This document shows positions 1 to 7,206 of a stretch of 8,634 bases of DNA, in pieces (the first letter of the stretch is position 1; each line of letters begins with the position of its first letter). Below the pieces are notes generated by a model that saw nothing but the letters and a program-made list of their open reading frames with translations, was not told the DNA's origin and searched no databases. Position numbers and translations under genes: made by a program. Origin of the DNA: Chloroflexota bacterium. GTDB taxonomy: Bacteria; Chloroflexota; Anaerolineae; Aggregatilineales; Aggregatilineaceae. The stretch is from the NCBI GenBank assembly GCA_016234525.1, contig JACRBK010000255.1, forward strand, positions 1-8,634. Direction: 5' to 3'.

Positions 1-1792
1 CGGGGATATAAGCGGAATAACCCCAGGTGCTGTACGCATTGGGGGCATAACGATACGCCGAACTCCCTAAGCTCAGCGGGCCGGGGTCTTGAGGCCCAAG
101 GGTGATGTCAAAACTGCGCGTTTGGTCGGGTTCGAGTGTTCCCAGTTCACGCGCCTCGCCTTTGACCAGCAGCACAGCCTCTTGCAGCCGGAATCCGGTG
201 GTATTGGTGATGCTGCCCAACAAACGCGGGGCTTTGTCGCTGAGATGCCAGGTGGCCGAAGCCTCAAGCTCCGGCGCGGCAGTATAGCCGCTGACGATAA
301 AACTCCCGACCATACCCGCATCAATCAATACATCTTCAGCCCGGTAGCGCGTTCCTTCGCTGACGGTCACCGGCACGTTCAGACCGATCCCCGTTTCGGG
401 CAGGGTGCGCAGCGTATATCCTGGTTCAGCGGCAACATCGTAGGATGTGCGGCGCGGCGATTGTACCCCTACCAGACTCACAACCTGCGCCTGCTCACTG
501 TCGGCCCAGACGCGCACAACGGAAAGCCGATTAACAATTGGCTCATTCCCACGCAGATTAAAACCTACCCGGTAGGCCAACACACTGAACAAGATAATCA
601 GCACCGGAATAGTGAACCACGCCCATTCGCGCCGGTTGATTCTTTTGAGCAGCAAATAATTAATCGGGCCGATCAACACAATATACAGCAGCAGGAAGCC
701 GCACAACTGCAACAGAGTTGGCAGGACCGTGCTTGAAGTGGTCATGGTCGCATCGCGGGCGGTTTCCCAGTTGCTAAACCCTCTGCCCCAACTAGGTTTC
801 TGCCCTACCGAAGCGATCAGGGTATACCACAGACGTTCTTTTTCTCCCCACGATCTGAACGGTTCGGCGTGGGGATCTATCGCCAAAAAGTCAACCGTCC
901 CCGATCCAAAAGCATGGCGCACGATTAACGGAACATCACCCGCAGAGACCAGTGTATAGGCTGTCGCGATCAGGCTGCTGTTAGCGGCGGTGGTTTCTTC
1001 GTTCAACAATTCACCGGGCAGTCCCAAATAATCGGCCAGAGGAAGCAGGGAATCTAATGGAACCGTGCCTTGTAGTGAAACCGGCAGAAGCGCCTGCAAA
1101 CCGCCGCTGGTACGCTGCCAGGCGTCTCCGCCTGTCACGATCAAATGCCCGCCTTCCAACACCCAGCGGGTGATCGCGGTAGTCTGTTCGGTGTTCAGTG
1201 ACCCGGTATCGGCGTCATGAAACATCAGGACATCCAGCCCGGCCAGGGCCTCGGCCAGCGGGGGAATATCATCGATCTGCCAGTTGGTCTGGTAGGCTTG
1301 CCCGACTCCGGGCCACAACGCCGCCAGGTCTACGGCTCCATAGATCGATTCGGTGACAACGGCGTACAAGATGTCGGTGGCCTGCGCCATTTGTAGAGAA
1401 GCCGGTTCTCGTTTGATCAAACTGCTGTCACGATCTACGACTTCGACTTCAAGATTCGAGTCGAAATTTTCCAGCGAGATATACAAAAATACCTGCTTGC
1501 GGCTGCCGCGCGGCAGATCAATCGGTGTGCGGTAGACCGTCTCTTCCAGGCCGCCGACTGCCCCGGTGCGCACACGGATATAACCATCCAGGTCTTCGTC
1601 GCCCGTATTGCTGATGGTGATACGAACAGGAATCCACTGACCCTGACGGTAATACCCGCCATAGCCCACGCTGGTCGAAAGTTGAATGTCGGTTCCGCTC
1701 TGGCGCGGCGGGACAAAAGCCACCAACAGAGGTAGAGCCAGGGTCAAGAAAATGGTCAGGGTGACAAACTGGCGTTTCACTAGATTTTCCAC
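1..1792 (-). CDS. Membrane protein with amidotransferase-like domain (partial, C-terminus beyond left edge)
   Basis: The frame is open from GTG 1792 through base 1, giving about 597 visible residues with no stop. The N-terminus (VKRQFVTLTIFLTLALPLLV, residues 5-24) is a basic then hydrophobic export signal or anchor. A beta-rich region covers about residues 35-130. Residues about 140-310 resemble a class-I glutamine amidotransferase-like fold: LDVLMFHDADTG at 186-197 and GGHLIVTGGDAW at 214-225. No nucleophile cysteine is seen at the expected elbow, so catalysis is unlikely. Two membrane helices (about 357-381 and 391-409) are separated by a basic loop (KRINRREW), and a further beta-rich outer domain follows. 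This layout recalls uncharacterised envelope proteins, but I cannot name the family. Two starts are possible: GTG 1792 (AGGA 5 nt upstream) and GTG 1780 (GGTGGA 7 nt upstream). The gene follows the FHA gene after 123 bp and may be co-transcribed with it. Being a coding gene is secure; function is unknown. Confidence 0.85.
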   Translation of the reverse strand, partial: MENLVKRQFVTLTIFLTLALPLLVAFVPPRQSGTDIQLSTSVGYGGYYRQGQWIPVRITISNTGDEDLDGYIRVRTGAVGGLEETVYRTPIDLPRGSRKQVFLYISLENFDSNLEVEVVDRDSSLIKREPASLQMAQATDILYAVVTESIYGAVDLAALWPGVGQAYQTNWQIDDIPPLAEALAGLDVLMFHDADTGSLNTEQTTAITRWVLEGGHLIVTGGDAWQRTSGGLQALLPVSLQGTVPLDSLLPLADYLGLPGELLNEETTAANSSLIATAYTLVSAGDVPLIVRHAFGSGTVDFLAIDPHAEPFRSWGEKERLWYTLIASVGQKPSWGRGFSNWETARDATMTTSSTVLPTLLQLCGFLLLYIVLIGPINYLLLKRINRREWAWFTIPVLIILFSVLAYRVGFNLRGNEPIVNRLSVVRVWADSEQAQVVSLVGVQSPRRTSYDVAAEPGYTLRTLPETGIGLNVPVTVSEGTRYRAEDVLIDAGMVGSFIVSGYTAAPELEASATWHLSDKAPRLLGSITNTTGFRLQEAVLLVKGEARELGTLEPDQTRSFDITLGPQDPGPLSLGSSAYRYAPNAYSTWGYSAYIP

Positions 1793-1915
1793 CGGGTTCC
1801 TGTTTGGCCTGCACACCAGACGTTATTTCAAGCGTGCGGGTTCCATCACGACGATATGAGATGTGTTTCGATCTTTTGCCCTGAAATTATTGTACGCAAA
1901 AAGTGCTCTTTTTTC
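1793..1915 (-). other. Intergenic gap with weak AT hairpin and possible -10 box
   Basis: This gap lies between the FHA gene stop (1916-1918) and the downstream GTG. Just after the stop, 1898-1913 can fold as a 6-bp A/T-rich stem (AAAAAG / CTTTTT, 4-nt loop). The T residues lie in the stem, so it is a poor terminator. Next on the minus strand comes TACAAT, a 5/6 match to a -10 box, but I see no convincing -35 element at 16-18 nt. Partial read-through from the FHA gene and a weak local promoter are both possible. Confidence 0.25.
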
Positions 1916-3982
1916 TCACACTCCGAGCCATTGCAGTGGGATATTGCTGCGTGGAGTTGGAGTAGAAGCGGCTGGCGTAGGCGGCTGAGTAGACTCCGGG
2001 CTGGTTGTTGGGAGGGGCGTCGTCTGCGGCAGAGGGGGATAATCGCTGGTGACGATCAGACGCGCCGGATCAAAGTTGGTGCATTCAAAATCGTCAAGCT
2101 TCACCCAACCGGGTTTTTCGCCAATGCTGACACTGATTTTTAGCCACTGGCCGCTGGGATCACGCGCTAAGGGTGAATAGGACAGCGTCCCATCGGGTGA
2201 TCCATCGGGCGGCTGCGGCGGCAGAATAGCCATATAACGTTCGTCTGGCCCTTCACGAACCAGGGTTTTTTCGGCCCGAAGTTCGCAGATCGGATAAACG
2301 GGGGTGAATTTCTTTGTCTGGCTGGCGATCAACCCATCTTGTCCTTGCGCATAGAGCGTGACTAACCATTCGGTTTGACCTTCTTCAACCACGATCTGGA
2401 AATCTTGCTGACCGGCCTGGGGCAGCGGCGCGGGTAACAGGGGAGCCGTCTGGTCTGATCGTTCAAACCAGAGATGATAGGCCCCTTCCAGGGTGTTTGC
2501 CCCGGTGACATTCCAAATCATGCGCACATCACTTTGAACATTTCGTACCAGTTCCAACCCATTCAGAATTTGCAGATCGAACGTTGCCAGCGGTTGAACA
2601 TCCAGCGTTAATTCGGCGGTGCTGACGGCGTCCTTATGATGCGCTTCAAGGGTGACGGTATAATGGCCGGTCTGGTCGAAGACCAGCGGGAAAGTCGTCT
2701 GAGTTGCATCGATGGTATGCCGCTGCTGTACCCCAGCGCGATCTACTACCACTTCGAGCGCATCCGCATAGGTAATCTGCCAGTTGATAATGGCAGTTTC
2801 GCCGATAGCCACGACAGGAATTGAAGCTGCAAAACCGTTGATCACCGGAGGCTGCGTGTTGGGGTTCTCGTCATTTCCCGCGCTCAGCGCCAACAGGATC
2901 GCGCCGACAAAAAGCAGTACCAACAAGGCCAGCGCCGGAACAATCAATACCGGCAGCCAACCGGGCAGCAGCCCTTTTTCAGCATAAATACCCGGCACAG
3001 AAGCCATGAAGCCGGACGGGTCCTGCGCTCGTGCCACCAGCGCAAATTCGTGTTCGTGTTCGACACCGAACCATCGCCGCCGCCGGAGTCGTACCGAACC
3101 GGTGATCGTGCGGCGCTCTCCTGGGCCTAACGGCAGTGGGTTGTGCGGCAGATCAAAAACCAATTCTTGGCCGGAGTCATTCCCTTGTATGCCGATCGGC
3201 AGGGAGGCGTTACCCTGGTTATGCAGATAGAGCGTAAAATGCCCGCCGCTGCCGGTGTGCAGGTTGTTTAGCGCCATACCGAAACCGCTGAAAGATAAAA
3301 TATGCAGCACAGTCGGCAGTTCTATGGCCTCATTAGGATGCGATTTAGATCGAACACGCACCGTGAGCGGATATTCGCCGGGCTTGGTCTCGCTGCGCCG
3401 CAGCGGTTTAAAGCTGATAATCGCCTGGTGCTGTTCGCCGGGATCAATCTCGATTTCAGTATGATCCACCCGCGCCCAACCTTTGGGCAGACCCTCGATC
3501 TCGATCCGATACTGATCGACATCACTGCCAGTATTTTCGATCTTGAGCGCAGCCTGTCCATGTGCGCCAGGGGCTACTGCCATATCAGGGCCTTCAAGCT
3601 CAACTTTATAGGTAGTTTGGGCCAGGGTGATACGTTGAGTCGACTCGATAGCTTCGGTGCTGGTCGTGGTTTCGACCCCGGTAGGCGGGTGGTAGATCAG
3701 CAGAATATCCCCGATCTGCACCTCTTCGCCGCCGCGCAATCCATACGGTTCATGTGGGAGCAGGCGGACATTTTCTACATAGGTACCGTTGACCGACTCC
3801 AGGTCTTCGAGTAACGCCTGCTGGTTCTGAAAAATCAGCTTGACATGGTAACGCGATATCGCTGTGGTATCGAGTACAATGTCATTGCCGGTTGAGCGCC
3901 CGATGGCGACCGAGGCTTTGTTGAGCCGGTAACTTTCGATGGGGCCGTCGGGCCAATAGACATCAATTCTGCCAAAGAACAT
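1916..3982 (-). CDS. FHA domain membrane protein with Ig-like and SH3-like domains
   Basis: The protein has 688 aa from ATG 3982, with GGAG 10 nt upstream. Residues 1-98 form a forkhead-associated (FHA) domain, which binds phosphothreonine peptides. The diagnostic residues are present: G28 R29 S30, N33 D34, S43 R44 and H46, and N65 G66 T67. Residues about 125-230 and 235-330 look like two Ig-like (NEW3/CARDB-type) beta domains, for example GLPKGWA at 164-170. One strong membrane helix spans about 342-366. Residues 380-465 are PKD-like (TGHYTVTLEA) and 468-560 CARDB-like. An SH3-like domain covers about 566-634 (VREGP, GW at 625-626) and is bracketed by C566 and C634. The tail (about 648-688) is Pro/Thr/Ser-rich. 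FHA is expected in the cytoplasm, which would put the last three domains outside. A likely role is linking Ser/Thr phosphorylation to the cell envelope; that is inference, and no kinase gene is in view. Confidence 0.93.
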   Translation of the reverse strand: MFFGRIDVYWPDGPIESYRLNKASVAIGRSTGNDIVLDTTAISRYHVKLIFQNQQALLEDLESVNGTYVENVRLLPHEPYGLRGGEEVQIGDILLIYHPPTGVETTTSTEAIESTQRITLAQTTYKVELEGPDMAVAPGAHGQAALKIENTGSDVDQYRIEIEGLPKGWARVDHTEIEIDPGEQHQAIISFKPLRRSETKPGEYPLTVRVRSKSHPNEAIELPTVLHILSFSGFGMALNNLHTGSGGHFTLYLHNQGNASLPIGIQGNDSGQELVFDLPHNPLPLGPGERRTITGSVRLRRRRWFGVEHEHEFALVARAQDPSGFMASVPGIYAEKGLLPGWLPVLIVPALALLVLLFVGAILLALSAGNDENPNTQPPVINGFAASIPVVAIGETAIINWQITYADALEVVVDRAGVQQRHTIDATQTTFPLVFDQTGHYTVTLEAHHKDAVSTAELTLDVQPLATFDLQILNGLELVRNVQSDVRMIWNVTGANTLEGAYHLWFERSDQTAPLLPAPLPQAGQQDFQIVVEEGQTEWLVTLYAQGQDGLIASQTKKFTPVYPICELRAEKTLVREGPDERYMAILPPQPPDGSPDGTLSYSPLARDPSGQWLKISVSIGEKPGWVKLDDFECTNFDPARLIVTSDYPPLPQTTPLPTTSPESTQPPTPAASTPTPRSNIPLQWLGV

Positions 3983-4054
3983 AAACGTCTTGCTCCGTTT
4001 GCAGCTCTTGCTGTGGTCAGGAATGATGGATAACCGTAGTCTTTGCCTGCCTCC

Positions 4055-4082
4055 ATTTTAGCCACCTGCGTTAATTCCACAA
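4055..4082 (-). promoter_or_regulatory. Possible sigma70-type promoter for the FHA gene
   Basis: On the minus strand TTGTGG (4082-4077) is followed by a 16-nt spacer and TAAAAT (4060-4055). The -10 matches TATAAT at 5 of 6 positions; the -35 is weaker. It lies just downstream of the terminator that ends the permease operon and would leave a leader of about 65 nt before ATG 3982. The position is sensible but the match is only moderate. Confidence 0.35.
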
Positions 4083-4110
4083 CCTACGCTCTATCACCGG
4101 CATCCCTCGC

Positions 4111-4147
4111 TTGAAAATAAGCGGAGGCGCCTGTTGAGCGCCCCCGC
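4111..4147 (-). terminator. Rho-independent terminator of the permease operon
   Basis: On the minus strand GCGGGGGCGC, a 7-nt loop (TCAACAG) and GCGCCTCCGC form a 10-bp stem with one G-T pair. It is followed directly by TTATTTTC. It sits 34 nt after the OppB stop and before the FHA gene, which supports splitting the window into two transcription units. Confidence 0.85.
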
Positions 4148-4181
4148 AGATTGGTTCAGATAAAACAAGCCCAGACACAGC

Positions 4182-5390
4182 CTAATCGAAGCGAATACGC
4201 GGGTCCAGCCAGGTGTACATTACATCTACCAGGATATTGCCAATGATCAGGAAGATGGCGTACAGAATAGTCACACCCATAATCATGGTATAGTCGCGCC
4301 CGGCTACCCCGTCAACAAAGGCTCCACCCAGACCGGGAATGACGAAGATCAATTCGACGACGAACGTACCCGTCAACACCCCAGCAAGCAGCGGACCTAC
4401 GATGGTCGCCACCGGGATCAAGGCATTTTTGAGAGCATGGACATAGATCACCACACGCTCGCGCAGACCTTTGGCGCGGGCTGTACGTACATAGTCTTCG
4501 TGCATCACCTGGAGCAGGCTGGCGCGTGTCAGGCGGGCGATACCCGCGCTCATGCCGGTCCCTAGGGTCAGAACAGGCAGGGCCAGAATTTGCAGGTAAT
4601 ACAGCGAAAGTTCTGGGCCTTCGCGCCATACATTCTTTTGATCAGCGACCGGTACCCATCCAAGCTCTACCGCAAAAACGATGATTAGGATGGGAGCCAG
4701 CACAATGCCGGGGGTAGCTTGCCCCAAGACAGCGAAAAACATCGCCACATTGTCAATGAGGCTGTTGTGATAGACCGCTGCCAGAACACCGAGCGGAATG
4801 CCCAACGTAAAGCCCAAAACTACCGAGAAAAGGCCAACCTGCATCGAAACCGGCAGGCGAGCTGCGATTTCGTCACTGACCTGTACGTTCTGGTCACGCT
4901 GCGATTTATCGAGCGATGGCCCGAAATCCAACTGCATCACACCCCAAACGTAATTCCAGAACTGCGAGTCCAGCATGTCTACGCGCAGCACTTTTTCAGT
5001 CTTGCTTCTGATCTCATCTTTTGTGCCGCCGAGCGTTACTGTTTCAGTGTGATAACCGATGATTTTCCAATCATCGCCATCCGGGTAATACCCATCGTTC
5101 CAGGTATTAAAAAGAATGGGTTTGTTCAAACCAAACTTTTCTTCGAGTTGCCGTACCAAATACTCCGGCACTTTCCGATTGTTGCCCGAAAAACTGAACG
5201 GGCCACCAGGGAGCAGGTGCGACAAGGTAAAAGTGACCAGCATGATCGCAAACAAGACGGGGATACCCGCCAGGATGCGACGAATCAAGAACTTGATCAT
5301 ACTGGCTCCACCCAACATGCGAAGGAGAACATCCCCTCCACCCTGGATGATTTTTTTGAGACTACGAGGTTGTACTGGTGTTGTGGTCAT
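4182..5390 (-). CDS. oppB: Oligopeptide/dipeptide ABC transporter permease, OppB/DppB type
   Basis: This is one of the two membrane subunits of a peptide (or nickel/glycoside) importer of the Opp/Dpp class. It has 402 aa, against roughly 300-340 for typical family members. The family N-terminus is seen at residues 31-62 (MIKFLIRRILAGIP, then the first helix and HLLPGGP). The EAA loop that docks the ATPase is at about 299-330 (DYVRTARAKGL, ALKNALIPVAT). IPGLGG is at 351-356, and the protein ends in TWLDPRIRFD. Two things add length: a 30-residue basic extension before M31, and an insertion of about 50 residues (about 92-143) in the outer loop after FGLNKPIL and before FWNYVWGVMQLDFGPSL. Both ATG 5390 (AGAGGT, 7 nt) and ATG 5300 (GGTGGAG, 5 nt) have good ribosome binding sites, so the true start is open. 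It is the last gene of the operon. The substrate cannot be told from sequence. Confidence 0.95.
   Translation of the reverse strand: MTTTPVQPRSLKKIIQGGGDVLLRMLGGASMIKFLIRRILAGIPVLFAIMLVTFTLSHLLPGGPFSFSGNNRKVPEYLVRQLEEKFGLNKPILFNTWNDGYYPDGDDWKIIGYHTETVTLGGTKDEIRSKTEKVLRVDMLDSQFWNYVWGVMQLDFGPSLDKSQRDQNVQVSDEIAARLPVSMQVGLFSVVLGFTLGIPLGVLAAVYHNSLIDNVAMFFAVLGQATPGIVLAPILIIVFAVELGWVPVADQKNVWREGPELSLYYLQILALPVLTLGTGMSAGIARLTRASLLQVMHEDYVRTARAKGLRERVVIYVHALKNALIPVATIVGPLLAGVLTGTFVVELIFVIPGLGGAFVDGVAGRDYTMIMGVTILYAIFLIIGNILVDVMYTWLDPRIRFD
5306..5312 (-). promoter_or_regulatory. Internal ribosome binding site giving an alternative OppB start
   Basis: GGTGGAG on the minus strand lies 5 nt before ATG 5300, which encodes the usual OppB N-terminus (MIKFLIRR). 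It is at least as good as the site serving ATG 5390 and would give a 372-aa protein without the basic extension. Confidence 0.5.
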
Positions 5391-5397
5391 CTATAAG

Positions 5398-5403
5398 ACC
5401 TCT
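5398..5403 (-). promoter_or_regulatory. Ribosome binding site for OppB at ATG 5390
   Basis: AGAGGT on the minus strand lies 7 nt before ATG 5390. It supports the long form of OppB and follows the intercistronic hairpin at 5413-5437 by only 9 nt. Confidence 0.5.
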
Positions 5404-5412
5404 GTGTGCTGC

Positions 5413-5437
5413 GGGGCAGCCCATGATAGGCTGCCCC
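5413..5437 (-). other. Intercistronic hairpin between lipoprotein gene and oppB
   Basis: A perfect 9-bp inverted repeat (GGGGCAGCC / GGCTGCCCC) with a 7-nt loop fills the middle of the 68-nt gap. On the minus strand no T-tract follows; the sequence runs straight into the oppB ribosome binding site. A full terminator is therefore unlikely. It may stabilise or process the transcript, or tune the ratio of lipoprotein to OppB. Confidence 0.6.
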
Positions 5438-5458
5438 TTCATTCAGGACATGAATAAG

Positions 5459-7174
5459 TTACGGGTTGACGACTTCGAGATCGCTAGCGCTCAAGATGCC
5501 CACGACAGGCGCATTTTCGGTCGTGTTATAAGTAACTTGGGGTTTGGGACGTCCATCGACCGTAATCTGTTCTACGGTAGCTGTCTGGCCCACACAAGTC
5601 ACCTGATAGTAGAAAATGAACCGGCTGCTGGTGCGGGCTTTTTCCAGGATCACACCCGAAATTTCCACACCTTCGGATACTGGGCAGCGGCCCGTGAATT
5701 CGGTGAACTGTCCGATGGAACTTGCGCCTTCTTCATTGGCGGGCAAACGTACATATTCGGTGCCATCTTCGGCGGCTTCGATGGCTTTACTGCTGCTCTT
5801 GACCATCGCCTTATCGCCCTGAGCAAAGTCCAACGGACCCTGCAAATACTGCTGCTCTACCCAACCATCACGGGTTTCACTGGCAAGGCAGGTGGTTATT
5901 CCGGCGTCGTCGGTCTCAGTTTCCAAACATTCGTCGCACTGAACCCGGTAGTACACAACGTTGGTTGCCGCGTATTCTTCGATGCGGGCAATCGTCCCTG
6001 TGACGCACTGTCCAACCGTATTGGCGTCTTCACCTTCCAAGATGGCCGGGCCGGGTTTGCTCGTCAGATACAGCGGAGGGGTGTACTCTACGACTTTGCG
6101 CTGTTCTTCGGTGATTTCTGCGCCAGTGTCTGCCGGTTCTGTGGTTTCGGCCTCAGTCTCGGCTTCGGTTTCAGCTTCTGTAGCTGCTTCGTCTTCGCTA
6201 GCGGTAGGAAGCTCATCTTCAAAGACAGGGATCGGCGGGACATAGATGGCGGTGATCGTGCCGGGATCGTAGATCAGCGGACCCACAAAACGGTCTTGAG
6301 CGGTCCAGCCTTCAATATCTCCACAGGTCATTTTGTAATACGCCACGTTGTCTACCAGCAGGGTTGCTTGCGCTTCGAGGATCGATCCTTCAAAGCACTC
6401 GCCGGTGACGGCGTTGTCTTCGGTCAGCGGGGCAGCTTCGCTGGCAAGCGAATAAGGCGTGTCAGAATCAGCTTCGGTCGAGGTCAACGCCAGGGCACGC
6501 TGCCCGATGTTAACTTCCAGCGGGCCAAACAGATCGGCTCCGCCGACCCAACCGCGCACTCCCCCAGTAGCCGATGGGCAGTTGATCAGGTAGTACAGAT
6601 CTTTGATCCCATCTTTATCAGGATCAATCGGCTGAATCAGAGAGACGGTCACAATTGTTCCGGGTTTGCAGGTCGCCATAAAAGCAGGCATAGGTTGGAA
6701 CATCGTTTCGTCCAACATTGGGACAGTGGCCTGTCCCTGCGGGGCCAGCGCGATAGCCAGATCTTCGCGGGAGAATTTCAGCGGGCCAGCCAACCGGCTT
6801 TCGACGGACCATCCCGTCGAACCCCGGCAGTCCAGCAGGTAGTAGACCTCGCCCTGATCACTCTGCCCGGTATACAGCACGGTGGCTGCGGTGTCACCCT
6901 GGCAGGTTCCGAGCGAGTTCATCAAGTTATCTTGCAACGGTTCCGGTTTGACTGTCAGGTTAAATAAGATGCGGCCTGTTTCTTGTTGAACCTTGACTTC
7001 ATCCAATACTTTAAACTTGGCATTTTCCGCGATAGGCATCGGGGTTGGCGTGTGATAGGGCGTTAATTCAAACACACCTGGAATCTGGCCTGAATAGCAG
7101 GCCAGACTCGCCAGCACCAGGCTGGCGAAAACGACCATTAGCGCCCCTGAAAGGCGTGTATTTCTTTTCGTCAC
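5459..7174 (-). CDS. Putative lipoprotein with five cysteine-paired SH3-like repeats
   Basis: The protein has 571 aa from GTG 7174. This start follows AGGAG (7185-7189) by 10 nt; the frame is open to TTG 7195, but AGGAG would then lie inside the gene. TTG 7180 is also possible. The N-terminus is KR-containing, then hydrophobic to LVLASLAC (Cys26), a lipobox-like site with an unusual Ser at -3. A Pro/Thr linker follows. Five modules repeat the pattern Cys, 23-30 residues, YY-x3-Cys, then usually GW and GPL. The Cys pairs are 91/116, 169/199, 260/284, 390/413 and 497/527. Modules 1-4 have GW (121-122, 208-209, 289-290, 437-438); module 5 does not. An acidic Glu/Ala/Thr linker (about 326-355) divides modules 1-3 from 4-5. 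The fold resembles bacterial SH3 domains, which often bind cell-wall peptides; disulfides are inferred. It sits between oppC and oppB, so a peptide-capture or envelope-docking role is plausible but unproven. It is not a canonical OppA. Confidence 0.88.
   Translation of the reverse strand: MTKRNTRLSGALMVVFASLVLASLACYSGQIPGVFELTPYHTPTPMPIAENAKFKVLDEVKVQQETGRILFNLTVKPEPLQDNLMNSLGTCQGDTAATVLYTGQSDQGEVYYLLDCRGSTGWSVESRLAGPLKFSREDLAIALAPQGQATVPMLDETMFQPMPAFMATCKPGTIVTVSLIQPIDPDKDGIKDLYYLINCPSATGGVRGWVGGADLFGPLEVNIGQRALALTSTEADSDTPYSLASEAAPLTEDNAVTGECFEGSILEAQATLLVDNVAYYKMTCGDIEGWTAQDRFVGPLIYDPGTITAIYVPPIPVFEDELPTASEDEAATEAETEAETEAETTEPADTGAEITEEQRKVVEYTPPLYLTSKPGPAILEGEDANTVGQCVTGTIARIEEYAATNVVYYRVQCDECLETETDDAGITTCLASETRDGWVEQQYLQGPLDFAQGDKAMVKSSSKAIEAAEDGTEYVRLPANEEGASSIGQFTEFTGRCPVSEGVEISGVILEKARTSSRFIFYYQVTCVGQTATVEQITVDGRPKPQVTYNTTENAPVVGILSASDLEVVNP
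5468..6904 (-). repeat. Five protein-level SH3-like modules
   Basis: Approximate module spans on DNA are: 1, 6779-6904; 2, 6518-6670; 3, 6275-6397; 4, 5831-6007; 5, 5468-5686. Shared landmarks are a first Cys near G/T-x-C, a YY-x3-Cys strand, GW and a closing GPL. The repeats are clear in protein but not in DNA, so they are old duplications. Module 4 has two extra cysteines and a longer loop; module 5 lacks GW and ends in VGIL instead of GPL. Confidence 0.75.
6143..6178 (-). repeat. Three 12-bp units encoding Glu-Ala-Glu-Thr
   Basis: Three consecutive 12-nt units encode EAET three times (residues 333-344 of the lipoprotein). Codons vary between units (GAA/GAG, GCT/GCC, ACC/ACT), so the run is kept at protein level and is not a fresh slippage product. 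It forms part of an acidic, probably disordered linker. Confidence 0.7.
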
Positions 7175-7184
7175 GTCCAAATTT

Positions 7185-7189
7185 CTCCT
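7185..7189 (-). promoter_or_regulatory. Ribosome binding site that sets the lipoprotein start
   Basis: AGGAG on the minus strand is 10 nt before GTG 7174 and 4 nt before TTG 7180. It lies downstream of TTG 7195, which argues against the longest open frame being the real protein. Confidence 0.65.
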
Positions 7190-7206
7190 AATCAACGTGT
7201 TCAGCC

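Noticed and set aside
89..736. 215-aa open frame on the plus strand
   Set aside because: It is antisense to the partial membrane protein gene, whose reading frame stays open for about 597 codons and has export signal and membrane helices. No recognisable motif in the plus-strand product.
1898..1913. A/T-rich hairpin after the FHA gene as a terminator
   Set aside because: The stem has six pairs, nearly all A-T, and the T run is inside the stem with no further U-tract. It is too weak to call.
3302..3814. 170-aa open frame on the plus strand
   Set aside because: It is antisense to the FHA and Ig-like coding region and shows no independent signal.
3835..4080. 81-aa minus-strand frame overlapping the FHA gene start
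   Set aside because: It overlaps the FHA domain in another frame and has no motif. The FHA frame explains the region.
4719..5396. 225-aa open frame on the plus strand
   Set aside because: It is antisense to oppB. The product is His/Gln/Arg-rich with no family signature, while the minus strand shows unmistakable OppB motifs.
6121..6200. Low-complexity stretch as a possible tandem-repeat contingency locus
   Set aside because: The 12-bp units differ in codon choice and do not change the frame when added or lost, so phase switching is unlikely. It is a coding acidic linker.
5378..6967. 529-aa open frame on the plus strand
   Set aside because: It lies fully antisense to the lipoprotein gene, whose frame has clear repeated modules, a signal peptide and a ribosome binding site. 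The plus-strand product is rich in Phe, Arg and Gly with no domain pattern, as expected of a shadow frame.
7175..7195. Lipoprotein start at TTG 7195
   Set aside because: The AGGAG ribosome binding site lies inside codons 3-4 of that frame, and the seven extra residues add nothing to the signal peptide. GTG 7174 fits better.
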